In this document: piece by piece, positions 15,572-17,426 of the stretch
Position numbering within the stretch: position 1 is the first letter of the stretch
Layout of the letters: every line of letters starts with the position of its first letter
From: Candidatus Aerophobota bacterium
GTDB lineage: Bacteria; Aerophobota; Aerophobia; Aerophobales; Aerophobaceae
Assembly (NCBI GenBank): GCA_030672545.1
Contig: DAOVGF010000047.1
Location: 1-17,426, forward strand
DNA length: 17,426 bases
Direction of reading: 5' to 3'
The notes under the pieces: model-generated
The model's database searches: none
What the model saw: only the letters and a program-made list of their open reading frames with translations
What the model was told of the DNA's origin: nothing
Translations under genes and position numbers: made by a program

Positions 15572-16603
15572 TCAACTATCTGTTTTCTCTCTATTTTCCT
15601 CCTCCTTTTTCTCCTTTAAAATCTTTATCAAGGCAGAGATCATCTCCTCCAATCCTTCTCCTTTTAGTGCCGATATGGCCATAATCGCATAGTCCTGACT
15701 CAAAGATTCCTTAAACTTGATAAAATTCCCCCTGGCTCCAGACATATCCATCTTGTTACCTACTATTAGTTGAGGCTTGTCCAGGAGAGAAGAACTATAA
15801 AGACTCAGTTCCTCATTCAACATCCTGAATCTCTCTATGGGGTTAATTGAACCAGGTGACATATCAATTAAGTGAAGAAGAACTTTACTTCTTTCAATGT
15901 GACGCAGAAAACGGTAACCCAGTCCTCTACCTAAAGAAGCCCCTTTGATCAGGCCTGGCAAATCGGCCGCCACAAAAGATGTTTCTTCATCGACTCTAAC
16001 TATTCCCAGATAGGGCCGCAAAGTGGTAAAGGGATAAGAGGCAACCCGAGGATGAGCACTGGAAATACGCCTGAGAAGTGTTGATTTGCCGGCATTAGGA
16101 GCTCCGATTATCCCCACGTCGGCCAGTAGTTTTAATTCCAGAGTTATCCACTGACTCTCTCCTTCTTCTCCTTTTTCAGAGAAGCGCGGACTCTGGTGAA
16201 CCGCAGATTTAAATCGGGCATTACCCCTTCCTCCTCTTCCCCCTTTGGCTACCACCAGTAGAGAATCTTCTCGGAACAATTCCCCAATAACTAAATCTCT
16301 ATTTTCGCTTCTAACCACAGTACCACAGGGAATCTTGAGTATCAGTTCTTTTCCCCGTTTGCCGACTTTATTTTTACCTTGACCATGAGCGCCCTTCTTG
16401 GCAAAAAAGTGCGCTTGTTTATGAAAAGCAATTAAAGTGGAAATCTGTTTATCCGTTCTTAGAACCACACTACCACCATCTCCACCATCTCCTCCGTTGG
16501 GTCCTCCTCGGGGAACACCTTTTTCTCTTCGGAAACTAACACACCCATCTCCTCCTCTTCCCGCTCCGACAAAAATCTTTGCCTCATCATAAAAATATTC
16601 CAT
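15572..16603 (-). CDS. obg: Obg/CgtA ribosome-assembly GTPase
   Basis: 343 residues: the glycine-rich Obg fold (residues 1 to about 160, with GRGGDG, GGPNGGDGGDGGSV and KGGRGGRGNARF) followed by the GTPase domain. GTPase motifs are GAPNAGKS (167-174), PFTTLRP switch I (191-197), DLPGLIKGA (214-222), NKMD (283-286) and SALKG (311-315). The protein ends in a short Lys/Glu-rich tail and lacks the extra C-terminal OCT domain. Obg binds the 50S subunit during assembly. The ATG at 16603 has only a weak AGAGAGACAGG upstream. It sits between queH, 44 bases upstream, and proB; obg next to proB is a common bacterial arrangement. Confidence 0.95.
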   Translation of the reverse strand: MEYFYDEAKIFVGAGRGGDGCVSFRREKGVPRGGPNGGDGGDGGSVVLRTDKQISTLIAFHKQAHFFAKKGAHGQGKNKVGKRGKELILKIPCGTVVRSENRDLVIGELFREDSLLVVAKGGRGGRGNARFKSAVHQSPRFSEKGEEGESQWITLELKLLADVGIIGAPNAGKSTLLRRISSAHPRVASYPFTTLRPYLGIVRVDEETSFVAADLPGLIKGASLGRGLGYRFLRHIERSKVLLHLIDMSPGSINPIERFRMLNEELSLYSSSLLDKPQLIVGNKMDMSGARGNFIKFKESLSQDYAIMAISALKGEGLEEMISALIKILKEKKEEENREKTDS

Positions 16604-16647
16604 TTTTAAACCTGTCTCTCTTTCATTTGTAACCTACCCGCTCGCAT

Positions 16648-17187
16648 TTAGCTTTTGACTTTACGCTTAAACCTTTCTTCCTCGCTGAAAATACATCCAC
16701 AATATTCTTGATGGTAGAGGCCCATCTCTCGGGATAACTTCATACTTTTACGCCAGGCACCCTCGAGAGAGTTCAGATATGGCTTAACTCTGTATTCTTT
16801 CCCGATACTTCGAGCTACCTCCTGAAAAATTCTCTGATTTTGATAGGGAGAGAGAGCCAAAGTAGAAGCAAAATAATCAAACTTGCCCCGGCGAGCAAAA
16901 ATAGCGGTTTTCTCCAGTCGCATCCGGTAACAGAAAAAACAGCGCTCCGATTCTCGAAAAACAACTTGCCGGAGAAATCCCTTGAGATCATAATCGTCCT
17001 GGTAGATAATCCTCACTTCTTCCCTCTCTGACCATTGCCTGACAGCTTCCAGACGTCTTTGATATTCTCTGAAGGGATGAATATTAGGATTATACCAAAA
17101 CCCCATCACAGTTTCAAACTCCTCCTTTAATTTGTTAAATGGATACACCGCACAGGGAGCACAACAGATGTGCACAAGAATTTTCAT
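16648..17187 (-). CDS. queH: Epoxyqueuosine reductase QueH
   Basis: About 179 residues from the ATG at 17187, the size of QueH (former DUF208), the iron-sulfur enzyme that performs the last step of tRNA queuosine synthesis and replaces QueG in many bacteria. The cysteine pattern is complete: HICCAPCAVYP (C8, C9, C12), RCFFCYRMRLEKTA (C83, C86) and EYCGCIFSEEE (C163, C165); STLALSPYQN is the expected strand-loop. An ATG two codons earlier (17193) directly abuts GAGAAGAG, whereas 17187 has it six bases upstream, so 17187 is preferred. Only palindromic repeats lie upstream, with no clear promoter. No other que genes are in view. Confidence 0.9.
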   Translation of the reverse strand: MKILVHICCAPCAVYPFNKLKEEFETVMGFWYNPNIHPFREYQRRLEAVRQWSEREEVRIIYQDDYDLKGFLRQVVFRESERCFFCYRMRLEKTAIFARRGKFDYFASTLALSPYQNQRIFQEVARSIGKEYRVKPYLNSLEGAWRKSMKLSREMGLYHQEYCGCIFSEEERFKRKVKS

Positions 17188-17225
17188 GGTCATCTCTTCT
17201 CGTAATAGTCTATCTTTCGTATAAG

Positions 17226-17248
17226 GTAGCCGCAGCTTTTAAGCTGCG
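17226..17248 (+). repeat. REP-like palindrome, copy 5
   Basis: GTAG at 17226-17229, C, then CGCAGCTT-TT-AAGCTGCG (17231-17248), a perfect 8-bp stem with TT loop. Nearly identical to the copy at 6406-6428. It is about 30 bases upstream of queH on the opposite strand. Confidence 0.85.
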
Positions 17249-17261
17249 CAAAGAGGTCATG

Positions 17262-17284
17262 GTAGCCGCAAGTTTTAACTTGCG
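17262..17284 (+). repeat. REP-like palindrome, copy 6 (stem variant)
   Basis: GTAG at 17262-17265, C, then CGCAAGTT-TT-AACTTGCG (17267-17284). Compared with copy 5 two inner stem pairs are changed on both sides together, so pairing is kept. Confidence 0.85.
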
Positions 17285-17305
17285 CAGGAGTCGCGCACCA
17301 ATAAA

Positions 17306-17328
17306 CGCAGGCTAAAGCCTGCGGCTAC
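17306..17328 (-). repeat. REP-like palindrome, copy 7, inverted
   Basis: Minus strand: GTAG at 17328-17325, C, then stem CGCAGGCT/AGCCTGCG with TT loop (17323-17306). Together with flanking bases it is identical over 30 positions to 6431-6460, and it forms an inverted pair with copies 5 and 6. Confidence 0.85.
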
Positions 17329-17350
17329 CAATTCAAAGAAACAAGACGGG

Positions 17351-17372
17351 GTAGGGGAGGCTTTAGCCTCCC
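17351..17372 (+). repeat. REP-like palindrome, copy 8 (G-type stem)
   Basis: GTAG at 17351-17354, G, then GGAGGCT-TT-AGCCTCC (17356-17371). Same plan as the GTAG-G copies at 1.7 and 6.7 kb but with a different stem sequence; outer G and C runs (17355 with 17372) lengthen the pairing. Confidence 0.8.
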
Positions 17373-17375
17373 CCG

Positions 17376-17410
17376 GTCATTGCGAGGAGTGGAGCGAGGT
17401 AGCCATCTCG
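17376..17410. repeat. Possible dispersed repeat beginning GTCATTGCGAGGAG
   Basis: A 35-base stretch starting GTCATTGCGAGGAG and ending AGCCATCTCG resembles, from memory, a short repeat seen dispersed in many bacterial genomes (GTCATTGCGAG...GCAATCTC). Only one copy is in this window, so repetition itself cannot be shown here. It directly abuts REP copy 8. Confidence 0.45.
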
Positions 17411-17426
17411 TTTTGTTCTACTACGT

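Noticed and set aside
17221..17410. CRISPR array from repeated GGTAGCCGC units
   Set aside because: Units differ in orientation, stem sequence and spacing and are palindromes themselves; there are no uniform repeats with unique spacers and no cas genes.

Overview
The window looks like chromosomal DNA of an uncultured, probably anaerobic, diderm-type bacterium with fairly AT-rich sequence. The signs are an LpxL/HtrB-type acyltransferase, the MEP isoprenoid enzyme IspE, a B12-dependent (class II) ribonucleotide reductase, an archaeal-type Thi4 thiazole synthase, rotary V/A-type ATPase subunits and a UPF0280 protein. The housekeeping genes ispE, spoVG, glnA, era, obg and proB are bacterial. A candidate phylum of the Aerophobota/Omnitrophota kind would fit, but that is a guess; no rRNA or strong phylogenetic marker comparison is possible here.

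Layout. (1) Bases 1-6314 are read leftwards: an MFS transporter, a lipid acyltransferase, a GT28/MGDG-synthase-like glycosyltransferase, V-type ATPase subunit C, subunit F, a UPF0280 protein and the start of a TPR protein cut by the window edge. A small cysteine-rich ORF runs the opposite way between subunits C and F. (2) Bases 6315-6823 are a divergent intergenic region with a good promoter for the leftward operon, a candidate promoter and hairpins for the rightward operon, and palindromic repeats. (3) Bases 6824-14465 are read rightwards: thi4, nrdJ (interrupted by a full-length intein with a LAGLIDADG endonuclease), ispE, spoVG, glnA and era. (4) Bases 14476-17193 are read leftwards: queH, obg and proB, converging on era. 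(5) Bases 17194-17426 are a repeat cluster.

How the genes work together. The MFS, acyltransferase and glycosyltransferase genes overlap or nearly touch and look like one membrane-lipid module. The ATPase genes C and F follow it without subunits A, B, D, E, I or K in view. The rightward block mixes cofactor, nucleotide, isoprenoid and nitrogen metabolism with a ribosome-assembly GTPase and is an ordinary housekeeping run. The leftward block near the end joins tRNA queuosine synthesis, a second ribosome GTPase and proline synthesis.

The most notable items are: the nrdJ intein, whose +1 residue is the predicted thiyl-radical cysteine; a family of eight short palindromes sharing the plan GTAG-N-hairpin with covarying stems, the architecture of REP elements moved by RAYT transposases; a glutamine at the sulfur-site position of Thi4; a possible AUA start for proB; and the Cys-rich small ORF inside the ATPase gene pair.
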